64,000 nucleotides of DNA, from positions 59,402,744 through 59,466,743 of the forward strand of contig CM028381.1 in assembly GCA_013146195.2 (NCBI GenBank), in the 5' to 3' direction. The notes below the pieces were generated by a model. It made no database searches and was not told where the DNA came from. It saw only the letters and a list, made by a program, of their open reading frames with translations. Origin of the DNA: Codonopsis lanceolata (taxonomy: Eukaryota > Streptophyta > Magnoliopsida > Asterales > Campanulaceae). A program made the translations under genes and the position numbers. The first letter of the stretch is position 1. Each line of letters opens with the position of its first letter. Below are positions 11,529 through 23,569 of the stretch, piece by piece.

Positions 11529-12115
11529 CACTACAAGAAATATGAGTATTTGGGACGGCCAAAAACCGTCCCAAATACTTCTAAAACCGTCACAAAAGGT
11601 ATTTGGGACGGCATCGGGACGGTTTTCGCTCCCTCTCAAATACGAGGGTGCCAAATACATTTGTCACGGCCAAAAACCGTCCCAAAAAGTATTTGTCACG
11701 GAAAAGGCGACGGTTTTTCATGGCAGTCCCGACTAATGGGTATTTGCGACGTTTTTCAAAATGCCGTCCCAAAAAAGTATTTGGGACGGTTTTTTTGCCG
11801 TCACAATTACATTTAGGACGAGTTTTTTTGTGCCGTCACAATTACATTTTTAGGACGGTTTTTGCTGCCGTCCCAATTACATTTTGTGACGGTTTTTGGG
11901 ACGGTTTTTTTGCCCTCTCAAATACATTTGGGACGGTTTGGGGACGGTTTTTTGCCCTCCCAAATACATTTGGGACGGTTTTTCATGTTGTCTCAATTAC
12001 ATTTGGGACGGTTTTCTTGCCCTCCCAAATAGTATTTGGGACTGTTGTGTTTGGCCTCCCAAGTAGTATTTGGCACGGTTGATGCCCTCCCAAATACCAT
12101 TTGTGACCAATTTTT
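11529..12115 (+). mobile_element. CACTA (En/Spm) transposon terminus with subterminal repeats
   Basis: CACTACAAGAAA at 11529-11540 is the canonical plant CACTA terminal inverted repeat. It is preceded by TAA, a possible half of a 3-bp target duplication. It is followed by about 570 bases of subterminal repeats with the core TTTGGGACGGTTTTT, inverted in the first part (11550-11720) and direct afterwards, as expected for transposase-binding subterminal arrays. The long open frames here (for example 11603-12082) only reflect the repeats. No matching TTCTTGTAGTG end was found in the window, so the element is truncated or its other end is too diverged. Confidence 0.85.
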
Positions 12116-13846
12116 TTTTATTTGATATCGTTTTAATATGAGATGACCACCATTTGTTGGAGTCAAATATATGCTAATTATCAAATGGAAAACAATTACA
12201 TTTTATAAAATGAATTGAAGTCATAACACAAACTAATTATATAGATATGTTTCTAATTGGTACCCAATTAGTCAAAAGTATAACCTAAAAAACATTCAAA
12301 ATCACATAAAAGTACAATAAAAAAAGGATTGTATAGATCAACTAATCTTCAAAAACTAAAGTTTCAATAAGTATCTTTCCTATACAAAAGTGTCTATTGA
12401 AATAGCTAGATCAAGTTGTCCATCATTGAAATAGCTAGCTCAAGTTGTCCATCGGTGCGTTGGTCCGAGCCTACAACAAAAATTATATAATTAGTATAAA
12501 TAACGCCAAAAAAAGATAAGAAAAAAAGAGGTACCTCAAGAGATCTAACTATAAAGGGTACTAGATCTATCTGTCTTTAACATGATATAATACTACGAGC
12601 CATACTCTTATTATGTCACCTTCAAACTACTCTAGATTCTATGAACTCAAAAGATATGTAAAGCATTCAAACAATTATTTTTTCTAGGTATTCAACATTC
12701 CGAACAGAAAAGAAAAATTCCTCCATTTGTGCATAGAATTTGAAAATGGGAAAAAGGGAAAAGAAAAAGAAACAAAAAAGAGTGAGATGCAGCGGAAAAG
12801 AATAGACATAAAAGGCTTAAAGATACGCATAGAAAATTTGCCGACTAGTTGTGACGACACAATGCCAACCATGGCAACCAACGCTGAATACTATTAGAGT
12901 GACTTATGTGGTCATGCCTGTACATTTAAGTTTTAATTACTTAATGTGCTTGCGCTTGACCTCAAAGATTTTGTTTGCTTCACTATTATCTAATTTCAGC
13001 TTTAAAAGCCTAAATTTCGTGATCCACTTAGGAGTTGTTCAAACTCATAGCTTCTGCCTATGTACAAGTGAAATTGTTCAAAAGAGGATTCATAAGTAAT
13101 TCATCATCAGTTAATCAAGCTATGTATACAACAATAATTCAAGAAAGTTGTACCAAGTAAGGATTCCGAATCTTTTTAATGTTTTTGGAAGGCCTATCTG
13201 CATTAGATATGGCAACATCCAATTTTGTATCAGATGTTACGTTTTTATGCTTTGAGACTTGACAACGAGTTTTAATGAAGTGAATGCTCGTTTTTATTAA
13301 TGACTCCCATGGTATCTGGGCATGGAACAGGGGCAGTTTATGTGCTTATAAGTAAGCATGTGTTGAATGTTGTGTATAACAATAAAAAAATTTGTTTTGC
13401 AAGAATTACATGGTTTTCTGTTGCATACTCAATGTAATTAAGTGTTTAGTTGATCTTTTTTTTTCTTTCTTCATGTTCTTAAGCAGTTCATGTTCTGTGT
13501 TGATATTTTGCTCCAGTAGGGGTTTTTAATGTTTCGGTAAGATTTCACTTTACGGCCAGCCGAATTAATTACCAAATTCACTTAACTTGGTTTTCTACCA
13601 AATCAAGACATTCTGTGTTTAGACCAAGTCGTGTGAGGATTCATTGATGTAGCTTTTAGAAGTATTCTTACTAAGGCATATTTTATACTTCTCCATTAGA
13701 TATTTTCTATACATCTGTATCCCCATGTCTGGTATTTTGAAGGTTGTCATGTCCGACACAGCGTGTCTATGTCATAAGAATAATTACATAATGCACTATT
13801 TTCTAATCAAAATCATATGCGCTAAATGACTCAATTATAAAGTTCA
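12116..13846. other. No recognisable gene; possibly CACTA interior or older intergenic DNA
   Basis: AT-rich DNA without a frame resembling a transposase or host protein. A 22-base segment containing GAAATAGCTAG is directly duplicated at about 12399-12440. The longest frames are under 85 codons and have no recognisable motif. Confidence 0.5.
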
Positions 13847-13985
13847 CCTTGTGCAGCCCATGATGATGATTCAAAAAGTGCTTTGACAATTTCAGGAACG
13901 ATGCTTCAAAGAATTTCTTGAGGTGTGCGCAAGCCGCCTTTATGAAGTGCTCTAGCTCGAGATCCCTGAAAAGAGGTAATGGTAG
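13847..13985 (-). pseudogene. Exon-like fragment of an unidentified gene
   Basis: On the minus strand an acceptor-like pyrimidine tract ending TTTTCAG precedes about 130 bases that read either as an open frame (within 13803-14003) or, in another frame, as a protein-like stretch including GGLRTPQEIL and KALFESSSW with one in-frame stop. A donor-like AAGGTGAAC follows. The source gene is not recognised. It lies 150 bases downstream, in the same orientation, of the polymerase-theta-like fragment, so the two could be neighbouring exons or two separate captures. Confidence 0.3.
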
Positions 13986-14128
13986 GAACAGATTGAAAAA
14001 CAATGATTTATGAAATCATTACTATGGAGGATCTTTGCTTGCTTATCTGTCTCAGTGATGTCCTACTATTAATTTCTAAATCAAATGAAAACTTAATCGG
14101 CCCCAAAAAATTACTTTCAAAAATAACT

Positions 14129-14372
14129 TCAAAACAACATCCCGAAGAAAGGTACATGGCACATACACTCCCCTTTCGTATCTATTCCAGTATGTCCAGC
14201 ACGACCAACCATTTGTTTGTACCTTATGCCATCAAGAAAATCACGACCAATATGGGGTTGTCGGAAGATAACCCTTCCGCGGTAGGTTAACCCCAAATAG
14301 CTTAAGGTAGACGTAGCGCTTAAAACACGCACAAGTCCTTTGCGCTAGCGTGTTTCAAAAGAAAAGAGCGTA
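14129..14372 (-). pseudogene. Fragment of host DNA polymerase theta / TEBICHI helicase domain, frameshifted
   Basis: The minus strand encodes a recognisable piece of the superfamily-2 helicase domain of plant TEBICHI (POLQ): RKGLVRVLSATSTL, then GVNLP in a shifted frame, then RVIFRQPHIGRDFLDG, RYKQMVGRAG and TGIDTKGE. The QxxGRAGR of helicase motif VI reads QMVGRAGH. Lesions are an in-frame stop before RKG, disruption around ATSTL/GVNLP and a frameshift before RVIFRQ. The frame ends at GAGTGTATGT, a plausible splice donor, so the fragment looks copied from genomic DNA and not from mRNA. The family normally repairs breaks by theta-mediated end joining in the nucleus; this piece cannot. It lies 2.6 kb inside the CACTA end, so capture by that transposon is possible (inference). 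Confidence 0.75.
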
Positions 14373-15123
14373 AGCACCGCATATTCAAAAATCAACACAG
14401 AAACACAATAGAGAAACAAGGCTTGATTTGGGGTGGAGGAAGATATTATCAATTGACAAACCTTGTCTTTTGAGATCCATCTCAAGCTAAGGTTAAGGAG
14501 TAGAATCGATGCAGCTAGGGCTTTCTCAATATTCGCCTTTATCAAATGATTTTTTCTTCCAGGCCAACTTCGCCGCCCATCACGACTGCACACATATACA
14601 CGGGTGTAAGACAAAGCCGCATTACTCGCATAGGCTTCCTTCTAATCAAGACTCAACCAATGAAGTAATTAATCACAAACCGTAAATAACACCATTTAAA
14701 CGAAATACATACGTACACAAACATATATCCAAGAATACCTCAAGAGTCCTTCACTACGGTTTTCAGTGAAGTAACAAGACAAATTTGCAGCATGTCTACT
14801 ACAAACATAGGATCCGTAAATGTTAGTATGTATTGGAAATATCATATTCATCTAAAAGTCCCATGCCGATGTTTCATTGAGTCCTATTAAATTCTGCACC
14901 TTACATTTTAGTATCGACCATGCCAGAGCGGATATATCAGACCACAAAGGAGACCAATTTTACCAAACAAACAAATAGAAAATACTTCCATTCATCCACC
15001 AAACACATGTTACATAGCAGACTAAAGACTTACATCTATATTTCCAATGGTGTTCGATCATGCAAATATTACATATAAAAATGTTTGGATTAACCATTAG
15101 CTAAAACATAAACAAAAGACAAA
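14373..15123. other. No gene recognised
   Basis: The minus-strand frame at 14345-14614 (89 aa) runs into the polymerase-theta-like fragment but resembles nothing I know. It might include further captured exons. The remainder (14640-15120) is AT-rich without visible structure. Confidence 0.4.
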
Positions 15124-15654
15124 CTAGAAGAGTTCAGGGTACAGATCCCCTATATCTATTCCCATGAAAGACTCATTGGTTTGTTTTTTATCTTCCATGG
15201 CAGCTTGTACGAGCTTAGCCCATTCCCTTGCTTCCTTGTCTGATAGTAACACACGTTGGTTAAGTTTTAACCCAAGATTTTCATAACGAAAATTCTGAAT
15301 CGTGGAGGATACTTGTGATGTTTGCACCGAATTTTCCTGCTTTGTCCTCAATACCAAGTGCGTTTTCCTCTAAAACAGTCCTAAACCCGCCTTTTTCACA
15401 AAAGTCCCTAATTTTATAACTTGATTAGAATCAGCCTCAAATCCCTTGTCTTCATCCAAAAAATCTGAATTGATGAAGTTAATTCTTGTATTGTCTAGGA
15501 TGAATTCTCTGCAATTATTGTCCATGCCCCATCCCCTTTGCTTCCTTAGACTCATAGCAGCCCCTATGTCTACTTCATTTACCCTCCATTCAGCCTTGGT
15601 ATAATAACATTTGTGAGGTTGTAACATCTCATATTCTACTTCAATATTGATCAT
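15124..15654 (-). pseudogene. Unidentified 177-codon reading frame behind a protease fragment
   Basis: The minus-strand frames 15370-15654 and 15124-15357 are one and the same frame, broken only by a single TAG at 15370-15372. The product would be about 176 residues, mixed and charged (MINIEVEYEM start; DKEAREWAKLVQAAMEDK near the end; GIDIGDLYPELF C-terminus). There is no membrane segment and I recognise no family. It overlaps the end of the upstream protease frame by 14 bases in another frame. In chromoviruses RT should follow the protease, so this sequence replaces it. It may be a captured host fragment or an element-specific ORF. Confidence 0.45.
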
Positions 15655-16160
15655 AGGTCGTTTCTACCTTTGTCAAAACTTCCATTCCCTTCTCACAAGA
15701 GATTACCTCCAAATCTGATTTTTGCAAGTCTTGATCTTCCCATGCTTGATCAGATTGTGTTGGAATTGTTTTACCCTTGATTGGAGAGGACGGTTTCAGC
15801 CTAAACTTCCTCCCATCTTTCTTTACAATATAGGTGTTTTCTCTTCCGTTGTGTGTCACGAATCTATCGTATTGCCAAGGCCGTCCCAAAAGTATGTGAC
15901 ACGATTCCATGGGCAGCACATCACACATAACTTCTTCTTTATACTTATTTATAGAAAATGAAACTAAGGCTTGTTGTCTTACCTAAATCACGTCGTTGGT
16001 CCACAGCCAAAACAACAGACGGTGAAGGATGCGGCGTTGTTGGAATTTTCAGCCTATCAATAAGCAAGGTGGAGGCTATATTGGTGCAGCCTACCCCATC
16101 TACTATTACCTTGCAAACCCTATCTTGTACGAGACACCGCTGTTCTAAAAATCTGCTCAC
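15641..16160 (-). pseudogene. Chromovirus-type retropepsin (aspartic protease) fragment
   Basis: Two minus-strand frames (15945-16160 and 15641-15928) together give a Ty3/gypsy protease: CKVIVDGVGCTNIAS, where the family has a D-S-G or D-G-G-S active site, then LLIDRLKIPTTPHP, then CDVLPMESCHILLGRPWQYD and the THNGRENTY block. The active-site glycine/serine positions are altered, so it should be inactive. The protease joins almost directly to a short gag start (ATG about 50 bases after the PBS), so most of gag is deleted. RT, RNase H and integrase are absent. This is a non-autonomous remnant. Confidence 0.7.
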
Positions 16161-16214
16161 GTTGTTCTTCGAACTCCATGATCACTTCACGAAATAGAAT
16201 TCGCGAAGGCCTAT

Positions 16215-16226
16215 GCTCTGATACCA
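16215..16226 (-). promoter_or_regulatory. Primer binding site (initiator-Met tRNA), minus strand
   Basis: The reverse complement reads TGGTATCAGAGC. It lies 5 bases inside the LTR boundary (TGTGAATG at 16232 on the plus strand, that is ..CATTCACA on the element strand), fixing the element as minus-strand with its 5' LTR to the right. Confidence 0.85.
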
Positions 16227-16231
16227 CTTGA

Positions 16232-16902
16232 TGTGAATGAGGATGGCTGAATCAACAAATCTGTTCCAGCTTTTTTGGACAGCCCTATGGCTGAACCAAA
16301 CTCTCCAAAACAGCCCAAAATCCTCCTAAATTCAGCCACAAAAACTGCTCCAAAACTCTTTCAAAAACCCTCAACAAACAAGACCCTTGGGTTGTCCGAA
16401 TTCTCTTGGTTAACCAACCCACTATCCCGCTACAAACCTTAAAAATTTGTAAAACCAAGCTGTTTTGGGCTGCTTAAATTGAGAAACAAAGCTAAGATTT
16501 TAAAAAAAATGATACCACGAGTTAGGTTATAAATTCGTGGAATATGAACTAGTTAGGTTATAAATCCTCTTGATGATACCACGAGTGTGTGTTTCTTGAA
16601 CTTGCTTAGTGTTATATTTCTTCTCGCACCCTTCAATTAAGGTCGAAGTAGCTAGAGAGCGCTTTTCTAAAAAAAAAAAATACAAGAGAGAATGTGGCAC
16701 ACACATGTACTTCAAGGTGAAATGGATGGAAGTTTCGCAATTCTGAGAAGGTTAAATGTAATGGCAATGATGCCCCACATGAAAGCAACTTTGGAGATAT
16801 TGATGGCAATGGAAAAGAAATTTTACCCAGTGAGGCTTCAACAAGTTTAGTTGAGAAAAAAGTAGGAGAATATGATATACTGTAACCATTGAAAACTGGA
16901 TC

Positions 16903-16966
<64 letters not shown>

Positions 16967-17640
16967 CAAAGATAACGTATCCTCAAGAAATCGACATCAT
17001 GATTATGGTTCCTCAATTTTTCCCGAGTGCACTCGAATCTCTTAAAGATCGAAGAAGGATGGAGATAGAACCCAAAAACAGATATCTCACCGTTGCTACT
17101 TGAGAGCCGAAATAAACAGCCCCTCGTGATAGATCCTATACAACAAAGTATTATAATAAGTTGGACATTAGGATTCGCGAAAGCCGTCAGGGAGAAGATC
17201 CGTAGTCGCGGTGCCAAAGTCACTATCATGCAACGGTCTTCGCAATTTGTAATATTATAAGCACTATCCATGTGGAGTGTGGAGTGTGCTCTACAGCTGA
17301 GCACAACAGAGAATCAAAATTTACTTTGTCCCCTATTCGCAATTTGTAACTTTTTTGGACAGCCCTATGGCTGAACCAAACTCTCCAAAACAACCCAAAA
17401 TCCTCCTAAATTCAGCCACAAAAACTGCCCCAAAACTCTTTCAAAAACCCTCAACAAACAAGACCCTTGGCTGTCCGAATTCTCTTGGTTAACCAGCCCA
17501 CTATCCCACTACAAACCCTTAAAAATTCTGTTAAAACCAAGCTGTTTTGGGCTGCTTAAATTGAGAAACAAAGCTAAGATTTTCGAAAAAAAATGATACC
17601 ACGAGTTAGGTTATAAATCCTGTTAAATCCTGTTAAATGC
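16232..17640 (-). mobile_element. 5' LTR region of the deleted chromovirus-like element, internally duplicated
   Basis: Starts at the LTR boundary by the PBS. It contains a direct repeat of about 275 bases (16268-16545 and 17349-17620) that begins with CTTTTTTGGACAGCCC and ends near ACGAGTTAGGTTATAAAT, differing by a few substitutions and 1-2-base indels. About 800 bases of other sequence lie between, including an AT microsatellite. Either an insertion between two copies or a tandem LTR arrangement would explain it. The left (element 5') end is not clear. Confidence 0.5.
16906..16964. repeat. (AT)n microsatellite
   Basis: An uninterrupted run of 59 alternating A/T bases. It creates the Ile/Tyr run in an otherwise meaningless 223-codon minus-strand frame (16633-17304). 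Confidence 0.95.
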
Positions 17641-18899
17641 ATAGATCTGGGAAAAAAAGGAACAAGTCAAGTAACATGAATTGAAACAACAATCATCGCA
17701 ATACTAATGCAAATGGTAGCTAATTACGTATGAGAAAGTTGAACGAGTTACATTAGTAAGGTTCTACAAGTCTATAAGCTCGAGACAAATCCAGAATCTT
17801 GTAGCCAAAACTTAAAAGCATTTTGAACCACAAAACAATAGATTTCATCTTTATGAATGATAAAATATATGTGACGACCCGACCCGGATTCCGGAACGGA
17901 ATCCCAACGTCACGTCGCAAGGACATGGCAAGAAAAGGACAAGCACTTAAAAAAATAATAGTGCGAGTCAGACAGTCGAGCTAACAAAAGCTCAACACAC
18001 AAATAAAAGGCCGTACTAAAATACGGGTTTACAAAATTCAGTAAGCGGAAACGTCAAGGAAAAGTAGTCCCGAGCTATTAAGCTCGAAACCAAGGCCAAA
18101 GATACCAAGAGAGACATAAATCTCACGAAGGAAAGAAAAACAAACTCGCGTGCCACAACATTGCAGACGCTGGACAAACCATCGGCACTCCAGGCCGGCA
18201 TTTCAGCAAGGGACCAACCTGATATAACACATACCCACGGCTAAAGCATACCGGGGTTAACCAACAATAATAATAACTAGGAAAGAGAAAAGCCCCAAAG
18301 CTACTGCGTGCTTGGGAGACAACTGAATATAAAAACCAAGGCTAGGAGAAACGACACAACACGTCGGCCCAAAGGAGAACCAAATCAATAACCAAGTATT
18401 CTACCCGACTGTAAAGTCTAAATAACCTTACAATACAACGAGCTCACAAGAATATAATAATAATAATAATATGATATACAAGACAGGGGTGCTAGATGAG
18501 ATAGGAGTCCACAAGCTATTACTCGGAAACATCGACTATTACAATCACGAACACACGTACTAAGCTCGAGCTGTCGATCAACTGTGGTCTGCTACGGTCA
18601 CGTACTATGCGTCCTCAATACGACTCCTGAACTGCATCTAGAAAACAAAGTACGGGATGAGTCATAATGACCCAGTACGTTACTACTAAACAATATGACA
18701 TAAATTGAATATTGCCATAAGAGGAAATGATATCGTGTTACGACGAAGACCCAGTAAGTCGGGTTTATCAGATGGAAACGGTCCTTTACTGCACTTACCA
18801 AGATGAATCAGGGTGAACCCCCTGTTCACAAATAGTCAAACAAGTCAGGAAGCAAGGCACAAGAATAATCATGATTATGGATATATATCTTATTGTAGA

Positions 18900-19310
18900 A
18901 CATCCCAAGCCTCTCATAGAATAACTGAGTAGAAGTATGCATATTTATAAATATACATATACCAAGTCTCTCATAGGATTATCAAGTGTGGTATGTAAAT
19001 TCGTTTATGTACCAAACAATTCATTCATGGAAGTTTATCATGTAAGGATATGCATATCTACAATAATATACATACGAAGACAATCAGGGTAAATCAAGTA
19101 GGAGTATGTATATCTACATATATATACATATGCAGGCAATCATGGTTAATCAGGTAGGAGTATGTATATCTACATTTATATACATATGCAAGCAATCGGG
19201 GGAAGTCAAGTAGGAGTATGTATATCTACATATATATACATATCTGGCAAAGCGATCGTGGAAATCGTATAGGAATATGTATATCTACATATATACGTAT
19301 CATACAATTC
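18900..19310. repeat. Tandem repeat, about 63-bp unit, 5-6 copies
   Basis: Repeated blocks with GTAGGAGTATGTATATCTAC followed by ATATATATACATATG and a variable GCAATCNNGG segment. The AT-rich core is near-palindromic. It lies in the intron-like part of the LTR. Confidence 0.8.
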
Positions 19311-19667
19311 GTGCCTATCACGAAAGTCAAGCGATCAAGAACAAGTATATATAGGCATTTAGTTTACATATTAATGATAGCACTTTGTTTCACAAATGCT
19401 AGAAGAAATCCACATATAAGAGGATAGGATATAAATCTGGTGCCGCCATGTAGCTCCTGCAAGATAAACATTAACAAGAACGCGTCTCGTCGTATGTACG
19501 AGATGGTACATCGACCCAGGATAGTATTATTCCAAGCGCCCTAATGGTTACACAAGGTACTCTTCTCCATAGTGATCAAGAATGGAGGGGTTTGCACGTT
19601 TCTGGTTCGGCAACCCATCACTATCACGAATCTCATGATTCGTAATCGGTAGACAATTGTCAACCAG

Positions 19668-19735
19668 GAAGACAAGACAAGACAAGACAGACAAGACAGA
19701 CAGACAAGACAGACAAGACAGACAAGACAAGGCAG
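19668..19735. repeat. (GACAA / GACA)n microsatellite
   Basis: Run of GACAAGACAAGACAGACA-type units within the LTR. It gives the spurious Asp/Lys/Arg-rich frame on the plus strand here. Confidence 0.9.
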
Positions 19736-21544
19736 TATGCAAATTGACTTATTGGGGAAAACAAGTAATATTTACTTATTTAAGAAATCAAGCAAGGACG
19801 AGCACAGTAATAGCGGTCTCATTCAAGTCAGGTGGGCATGTTATTATTTTACAGCTAGTAATCAAGCATGAGCATGAATTAAATAAAGAATCTCGAAACT
19901 AGTATTCTAGTTAAACGGATTTCAAGCGTTGTAGGGGTTTATCGTGAGCCGTGATTGTTAAATGACTCACTAGCATTTAATTCGGCCGAGTCATTTCTAT
20001 AATTCCACAAATAGAGTTTGAACTATATATGCTCCAAGACTCCTTTCTGTTCTTGTTTGAGGCATGGCTAAGTTCTCGCTCCATTTAGGAACCTTAGTTC
20101 AAAATTCACTAAGTCACGTATAAGAGGTGAAACCTAAGTTGATTATCGTCAAACCAAGCTTAGTTCAATTTCAAGTTCGAAATTCCATTTGTTAATAGAA
20201 TCATCAATCAAAGCACGTTGATACTCAATAGGAAGATAATTATGAAGATAAGACACACAATATGCTTAAAGGTCAAAATCTCAAGTAGACATAGAAGTTC
20301 GTGCATCATTCACAAACAAACCTTATCAAGCTCAGTTCCATAGAATCATAAGATAGATAACATTAAAAATCCTCTCGAGGTAACCAAGGAACTAAAGATC
20401 AAGCATGCATTCTTGAAGGACAGAATACTTAAGACAATTCAAGATTCATCAATTAACCATGTGATGGTACTTCATAAGTCCATCACCACACACATGACTT
20501 GGATGACCATTCAATATCTTTACGACAACTCAAGATTCCCATCATAGAGGGTACTAAGGCATACACGATCTAAATATCTCTTCCTAAGGAGAATTGTCAC
20601 GAAGAAATTCGGATTTTCCAGGATGTTAACAAGGTTCCCAAGTAAAGTCACATATTACATTCCTATTTAATCTTGGGACTTCATTAAAAGTCCAACTAGT
20701 ATTATTGGTTCTAGTTCATAATTGAACCTATTCAAAACGCTCTTCATTCGAGTTACGCATTTCGACTCACACATAAACCATCCAAGATAGCGATAATCTC
20801 GCATAACATCATTCAAGAGACTCGATTATAGTCTAAGCCAAGAATCAATCTTATCACCAATTTGGTCTCACGAAATAAATTCTCAAAATTTCGCAATTGA
20901 GATCAATGAACCTGAGAAAGCTATAGGAATTTATCCACAAGGTTAAATAATGAGTCCCAATTTCTAGTTCGAGGCATAATTGGGATTACAATTTATCAGG
21001 GTTTCTAACCCAACAAAAATAAATCTTAAATCATAACAATTCCAATATACTCAATAACCCATTTGGTTTCAAACCATAACCAAAATCTATTGATACCATG
21101 GAAACATATCATTTGACATGTATAGTAACAATAAATCACAAGGAACAAGTCTCTAACAATCTATCATCAAGATGCTTGTAGAGAAACTAGGGCTCAAGTA
21201 GCGTACCTGTCAAGTAGCGTCTAGGGAAGTGGAAAACAAACCGAGGGAAAGACTACACTCGGCGAGGGCTTCGCGATGGCGGTCGCGGCTCGACAATCCG
21301 ATGGCGAACTCAGGAATCGATGAATCTCCCATGGAAGCTCCTTCTCCCTCTCTCTCAAAACTCACGGTTGAAGAAGAAAATGAGGGAGGAAGAGGAAGAA
21401 TTGGATTATAAAGGGTGAGGGATGACCATCACCCTTCCTAGGCGTGGACAAGGCAAAGGGGAGTGGTTAAAATGGGGTAGTATAGGTTTTCACGCCAAAA
21501 ATCAAAAGCAGGAAATCCCGTAATTGCACTTCAGCCGGGTGGTG

Positions 21545-21650
21545 GCGCCTCACCCAGTATGCGGCCGCCTGGCTGAGGCTTCTCCAGTTGAACCACTTTG
21601 CACTCCCGGCATCGAGGCGGGCGCCTCGCGGTGCCATGCGGCCGCCTCGG
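21545..21650 (-). promoter_or_regulatory. GC-rich paired-motif cassette of the long LTR (variant 2)
   Basis: Two pairs of GC-rich motifs: GGCGCCTCACC with GCGGCCGCCTGG, then GGCGCCTCGCG with GCGGCCGCCTCGG. They sit about 670-780 bases into the LTR and about 130 bases upstream of the TATA-like element at 21404-21415, matching the cassettes of the sister copies in position but not in sequence. Confidence 0.45.
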
Positions 21651-22323
21651 CTCAGGAACTTCTAAAACTTGGTCTAAACTTGTCTAAATGATCCCAAACT
21701 TATGGGCAATCATTCCAAGGTCTAACCCTACTCAAAGCAGTCGGAAGCAGCCGAACAACACACAGGAGCGAGGATAGAACAAGGCTCGACTCACGCGACG
21801 AATGATCGATGAATCAAACTACCAACAAACACCAATCAAACAAAGATGACTTGGGCATGAAAAGACTTGTTTAAACATGGCTAAGATCTGAATATAAAAG
21901 CCAAAATTCATCGAACACTTAAATGCTGCAGAAATAGAGGCAATCGAGCAACGAGGGAATTATAAGGCCAAAATCAACACGGTCGAGCCGGCGATTCAAC
22001 AAACAAGCATAAAACTTGTGTACCAAGGCCTTATGAGACTCAAATAACTCTCAAGACAAGTGGAGGAATGACTAGGAGTAAAATCGAGGTCTCACGGAAG
22101 AACTACTTGAGGAAGCTTAGCAGAGTCAAGTAACGAGCAGCGTCGGTATGCGACTTGTAACTTTAATTAGTTAAGGTCTATGGAACATATGGAACTAATA
22201 TATTGGCTCTATATAGCCTACCTATATTAATCAAGGTTCTTACCTCAAGTCAAGTAGGCGAGGTTACGATTGAGCGACACGCAAAGCAATAAGGTCAATT
22301 ACACGAAGGTTCGAGGTCTTACA

Positions 22324-22854
22324 TCCTCACCGCAGAAAAGAGTCGTCCGCAATTCACAATCCTACGACCACCTTAGTGTGCCTCAAGACACGAGGAAAGA
22401 AATACTTAAATATCCTCTCGATCAATTCCCAGTAGTCATCTTGACTCTTGTGAGAGTTGAGACATTATCAAGGCTTACAAGTTCCAACAAATGTGGACAT
22501 TGAGGTGAAAATTCCTCTTTATCAATTAATCAAATAATTCTTAAGCATGTGCAATAGTTGCTTGAATTAACAAACATCCCAATAAAGAGTTTTCGGGCTA
22601 ATTAAATTATTCGGTCACGACACGAATCTCTAGGGTCTAACGCACACTAAAATCAAGTAGAGCGGTAACTCATTTGATCAAGTCTCAAGTTCATTTTCAT
22701 TCATGGCATGATTTCAATATACATGTTGCACATATTTGCACAAGCAAAACAAGATACCACTTTCAATTTATTCCATTTGGTAACGGGTTCGGTCAATTCT
22801 TATATCATATAATACCGTTCTAGTTCTCCGACGAAGACCTCTTGATAATCAAGT
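22324..22854. other. Unassigned sequence between the LTR and assembly gap
   Basis: AT-rich and without a protein-like frame. If the adjacent LTR is a 3' LTR, this would be its internal 3' end; the element-strand GCGGTGAGGA next to the LTR is only a weak polypurine tract. Confidence 0.35.
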
Positions 22855-22954
22855 NNNNNNNNNNNNNNNNNNNNNNNNNNNNNNNNNNNNNNNNNNNNNN
22901 NNNNNNNNNNNNNNNNNNNNNNNNNNNNNNNNNNNNNNNNNNNNNNNNNNNNNN
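22855..22954. other. Assembly gap (100 N)
   Basis: Exactly 100 N, a conventional placeholder; the true length is unknown. The 3' LTR of the Athila element would be expected in or left of this gap. Confidence 1.
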
Positions 22955-23569
22955 CTTTTATAAAACTATTCTAATCAATCCATAATATGAGGCGGGTGTG
23001 GGTGCATGAAGAATTTGGAGAAAAGTAAAAGTTTACGCAAAATTAAGTAAATTCAGGAGGATCTACGGACTAGCTATGCGGTTCGTTGCATTAACTCCTC
23101 ATAACTACGACTAGCATTACCACACCTAAACTTGAGGATGAAAATTTTGAAATATTTTATTTTTTATTTTTTGATTTTTTTTTTTTTTGTTATAAAGAAA
23201 TTGGAGATGATGGCGATGACTCAATTGATGATGGGTCCCCATAAGAGGAACCACGAGCATCAATGTGAGGTGATTACAGTCAAGGCAACACCTCAGAAAA
23301 TAAGAAAAAAAATTAAAACGAGGAAAATAGGGTGAAGAGTTAAATGGTCATCAAGAAAAGAAATTTTCTTCACCCTAGAAACATAGCCCAACTCCATTCC
23401 TCCTTAGGCTAGGACTGCTAGGACTCTAAGCTTAGAATCCCCCCAAACTTAATTTCTATTTTGTCCTCAAAATTGAGGAACATATGAGAGGATTGATGGG
23501 GCGGACAAATATCAAAAGGAAATAGCGAGGTCCACCTAACGAAGAGGATGGAACTTGGGCCTCGACTCA

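Larger units (their letters stand above)
17870..22323 (-). mobile_element. Complete 4.45-kb LTR of the long-LTR Ty3/gypsy family
   Basis: The plus-strand left end is TGTGACGACCCGACCC (17870) and the right end GGTCTTACA (22323), so on the element strand it runs TGTAAGACC...GTCGTCACA. It matches 7660-8220 at its 5' part and 51110-51846 at its 3' part. Landmarks are the GC-rich cassette at 21545-21650, a TATA-like CTTTATAATCC (about 21404-21415), a GAGAGAGGGAGAAGG leader (about 21340-21356), splice-donor-like ACAGGTACGC (21201-21210) and acceptor-like TAGATGCAG (18632-18640). Flanking 5-mers (ATATA, TCCTC) do not match, so it is not a simple solo LTR. No PBS lies on its left, so it is more likely a 3' LTR with internal sequence to its right. 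Confidence 0.7.

Noticed and set aside
11603..12082. 159-codon plus-strand open frame with repeated RRF/FGTVF motifs
   Set aside because: It is produced by the CACTA subterminal repeats (GGGACGGTTTTT); overlapping frames on both strands look the same way.
16633..17304. 223-codon minus-strand open frame
   Set aside because: Its middle is a long Ile/Tyr run from an (AT)n microsatellite, the rest has no recognisable motif, and the sequence lies inside LTR material.
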